Positions 61,639 through 64,000 of a stretch of DNA of 64,000 nucleotides are shown here, piece after piece. The position numbers were made by a program, and so were the translations under genes. The stretch lies in assembly GCA_964562015.1 (NCBI GenBank), contig CAZLRH010000015.1, positions 10,925-74,924 on the forward strand, written 5' to 3'. The notes under the pieces were generated by a model. The model was not told where the DNA came from. It ran no database searches and was given only the letters and a program-made list of their open reading frames with translations. The DNA comes from CAZLRH01 sp964562015 (GTDB taxonomy: Bacteria > Verrucomicrobiota > Verrucomicrobiia > Opitutales > JABDGR01). Positions within the stretch are counted from its first letter, which is position 1; the number at the start of each line of letters is the position of its first letter.

Positions 61639-62121
61639 CTACTGCTTCGTGCAGAGCGCATTTGCCGAACCTGAAACCGGCATGCCGCTCAACGTGCCCT
61701 TGAGAACCATCTTCAATTTTAAGCCGCTCGTGTTGAGCGTGCCCTTGGCAGAGGTCCCGGCGGTGAAAACAATCTTCCCCTGATTTGTCGTGCCCGTGAA
61801 ACTTGAACTGAACGTGGTGAGGGTGGAAACCGGGTGGATGACTTTCAGATTTTGAATGTTCAATTTTTTCAACAGGGAGATGATCACGCTATTGGCCCCG
61901 GACAAACCCGCCGGGCCAATTACGATGGAGCCCTTGGGCAAATCGGAGCCCTTGTCCTTGCCATTGAGGATGACCTGAAAGGCCGTGATGGCGTACGTTC
62001 CCTGCAGGTTCTTCGGCAGCGCCGAGGCGGCGACTGCCGTGGTGGCACTGGCAAACAAAAATGCAGCCAAGGCAACGAGATACAGCGAAGTCCGGGTCAG
62101 TGCAGCAGGCATTATTTTCAT
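61639..62121 (-). CDS. Secreted hypothetical protein, tandem paralogue of the next gene (A)
   Basis: A 160-residue protein from ATG 62121; an earlier in-frame ATG is possible but spoils the signal. LYLVALAAFLFASATTAVAAS is the signal peptide. The mature domain begins LPKNLQGTYAITAFQVILNG, then KDKGSDLPKGSIVIGPAGLSG, a set of K/N/S-rich strands, FSSSFTGTTNQGKIVFTAG, and GTLNTSGLKLKMVLKGT at the end. No known family is recognised. It is convergent with lpxB. Confidence 0.75.
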   Translation of the reverse strand: MKIMPAALTRTSLYLVALAAFLFASATTAVAASALPKNLQGTYAITAFQVILNGKDKGSDLPKGSIVIGPAGLSGANSVIISLLKKLNIQNLKVIHPVSTLTTFSSSFTGTTNQGKIVFTAGTSAKGTLNTSGLKLKMVLKGTLSGMPVSGSANALCTKQ

Positions 62122-62232
62122 GGTAATTGAGTGGGATAAAATCAAGCGGCTCGATTCAACTCCAAAGTATGGCGATGCGGATATCCAGGAGCCAGCGTGA
62201 CGGATAGAAACTAAAAATTAAAAAGGGCGTTA

Positions 62233-62715
62233 TTACATCTTCGCGACAGCTACGGCCGAGCTGCTGGTGAGCGGGGTGCCCTTGTGGGTGCCCTTCAAGG
62301 CCAGCTTCAAGGTCAGGCCGCTGGAATTCAGCGTGCCCTTGATGGTGGAACCGGCGGTGAAGACGGTATTTCCATTTTCGGTAGTGCCGGTAAAACTGCA
62401 ACTGAAGGAGGTCAGAGCCGATTTGATATTGGAAGTCTTGAAGCTTTGAATGCTCAGCTTCTTCGCGAAAACCAAGGCCGGGCTATTGGAGCCGGTCAAC
62501 CCGGTCGGGCCTACTTTGATTGATCCCTTGGGCACATCCGCGCCTTTGTCTTGTCCGTTCAGAATAACTTTAAAGGACGTGATCTTATAGGTACCTTGCA
62601 GGTTTTTAGCCAAGGTTGAGGCTGCAGAGGCATTCATAGCTCCAGCACAGAAAAAAGCCACGAGGGCCGCGAAAAAGAAAGTTGAGCGCGAAAGGAGGGC
62701 GAATTGCTTGGTCAT
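62233..62715 (-). CDS. Secreted hypothetical protein, tandem paralogue of the previous gene (B)
   Basis: A 160-residue protein from ATG 62715, exactly as long as its neighbour. FFFAALVAFFCAGAMNASAAS is the signal peptide. The mature part starts LAKNLQGTYKITSFKVILNG and includes QDKGADVPKGSIKVGPTGLTG, FSCSFTGTTENGNTVFTAG and GTLNSSGLTLKLALKGTHKG. The alignment needs almost no gaps. One cysteine is unique to this copy. The pair is separated by 111 bp with low coding potential. Function unknown; lipocalin- or adhesin-like beta barrels are possible but not shown. Confidence 0.75.
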   Translation of the reverse strand: MTKQFALLSRSTFFFAALVAFFCAGAMNASAASTLAKNLQGTYKITSFKVILNGQDKGADVPKGSIKVGPTGLTGSNSPALVFAKKLSIQSFKTSNIKSALTSFSCSFTGTTENGNTVFTAGSTIKGTLNSSGLTLKLALKGTHKGTPLTSSSAVAVAKM

Positions 62716-62842
62716 GTGAATATTTTTTCGTGTTTTAATGGTGAAGAAAAGCTGCAGCCATGATAATCGACTATTTTATTAAATCAATGCCTGTCGCAGT
62801 CAGAGCGGTAAACCAGCTTTTTGTTCCACTTGATATAAACCT

Positions 62843-62896
62843 AATTGCGCCAAGGCTGGGCCATTGTCACACTAACTGTGCCAAGCTGGCGCAATT
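62843..62896. promoter_or_regulatory. Dyad-symmetric element upstream of dnaK, candidate operator or terminator
   Basis: AATTGCGCCA (62843-62852) and TGGCGCAATT (62887-62896) are perfect 10-bp inverted arms. Between them lies a second, smaller palindrome of the form CACA-n5-TGTG (62868-62880), flanked by GGC and GCC. The nested arrangement suggests a protein-binding site; as RNA it could also form a cruciform-like hairpin. It is 117-170 bp before the dnaK start. Confidence 0.5.
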
Positions 62897-62924
62897 TTCC
62901 GAATTGGGGTAGACGATATTTCAA

Positions 62925-62953
62925 TTGATTTTTGACATTAAGCAATTAATAAT
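62925..62953 (+). promoter_or_regulatory. Tentative dnaK promoter
   Basis: TTGATT at 62925-62930 and TAATAAT at 62947-62953 with 16 bp between them resemble sigma-70 -35 and -10 elements. The start of dnaK is 60 bp further on. A heat-shock sigma promoter was not evident. Confidence 0.3.
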
Positions 62954-63012
62954 CAACACCTTGAGTTCATTCTTTAAAGCCCCGGCACGCCCTTTGCTAA
63001 GTATTCTGCCAA

Positions 63013-64000
<988 letters not shown>

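Larger units (their letters stand above)
62716..63012. other. 297-bp intergenic region upstream of dnaK
   Basis: This gap separates the divergent hypothetical gene from dnaK. It is AT-rich compared with the flanking genes and contains the dyad and promoter-like sequence listed separately. No CIRCE element (TTAGCACTC inverted repeat) is present. No small gene was recognised. Confidence 0.7.

Noticed and set aside
62716..63012. CIRCE element (HrcA operator) expected before dnaK
   Set aside because: No TTAGCACTC-n9-GAGTGCTAA sequence or close variant was found in this gap.

Overview
The window is a GC-rich bacterial chromosome segment, most likely from Verrucomicrobiota (an Opitutae or Limisphaerales/Pedosphaera-type lineage). 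This rests on gene content, not on a marker gene: pectin- and arabinan-active enzymes, a sigma factor carrying a membrane anchor and an extracytoplasmic domain, a Gfo/Idh-type oxidoreductase next to lpxB, and intergenic repeats with a period of about 10 nt. LpxB indicates a Gram-negative envelope.

Layout. (1) 1-2000: the 3' end of an oligogalacturonate-lyase-like gene, a GH105/88 lipoprotein and an AT-rich orphan. (2) 2038-38240: a very long polysaccharide locus. A WbaP-type initiating sugar phosphotransferase is on the minus strand. Divergently, a GbsR/MarR-like regulator and a NusG/UpxY-like antiterminator head about 33 kb of genes that all lie on the plus strand: a Wzm/Wzt ABC exporter, about 20 glycosyltransferases of many families (GT2, GT4, GT8-like, GT9, GT11-like, GT26, GT61, WavE), three FkbM methyltransferases, one type-11 methyltransferase, an acyltransferase-3, a GT4-hexapeptide-acetyltransferase fusion, a Wzy/WaaL-like membrane protein, and a cassette of kinase/nucleotidyltransferase, EcbF/BcbF-like phosphatase and nucleotidyltransferase. 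Stop-start overlaps are frequent, so long polycistronic transcription helped by the NusG paralogue is plausible. (3) 38264-41584: an AT-richer accessory patch with two tandem paralogous secreted proteins, a degenerate class III cyclase-like protein, a small orphan, an A9G13 tract and a strong hairpin terminator.

(4) 41585-51096: a BvgS-like hybrid histidine kinase, an MFS transporter, a Prc/CtpA-type S41 protease and a Tat-exported GH127 beta-L-arabinofuranosidase. (5) 51193-53487: a minus-strand three-gene unit in which an ECF-like sigma factor has a transmembrane segment and an external domain. The two genes before it encode secreted proteins made essentially of that same external domain. 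I regard this as the most interesting candidate system in the window. (6) 53615-61606: ABC exporter, thioesterase, glycerophosphodiesterase, CorA, a Nudix hydrolase, a small membrane protein, a Gfo/Idh/MocA oxidoreductase and LpxB. Intergenic repeats built on TCTGCG/TTCGTGG/TTTGCG units sit in several gaps here, some as long inverted pairs. (7) 61639-62715: two tandem secreted paralogues of identical length. (8) 63013-end: dnaK, cut by the window edge, with a dyad-symmetric element upstream.

All assignments come from reading motifs by eye; no database search was possible. No tRNA, rRNA, CRISPR array or insertion sequence was recognised.
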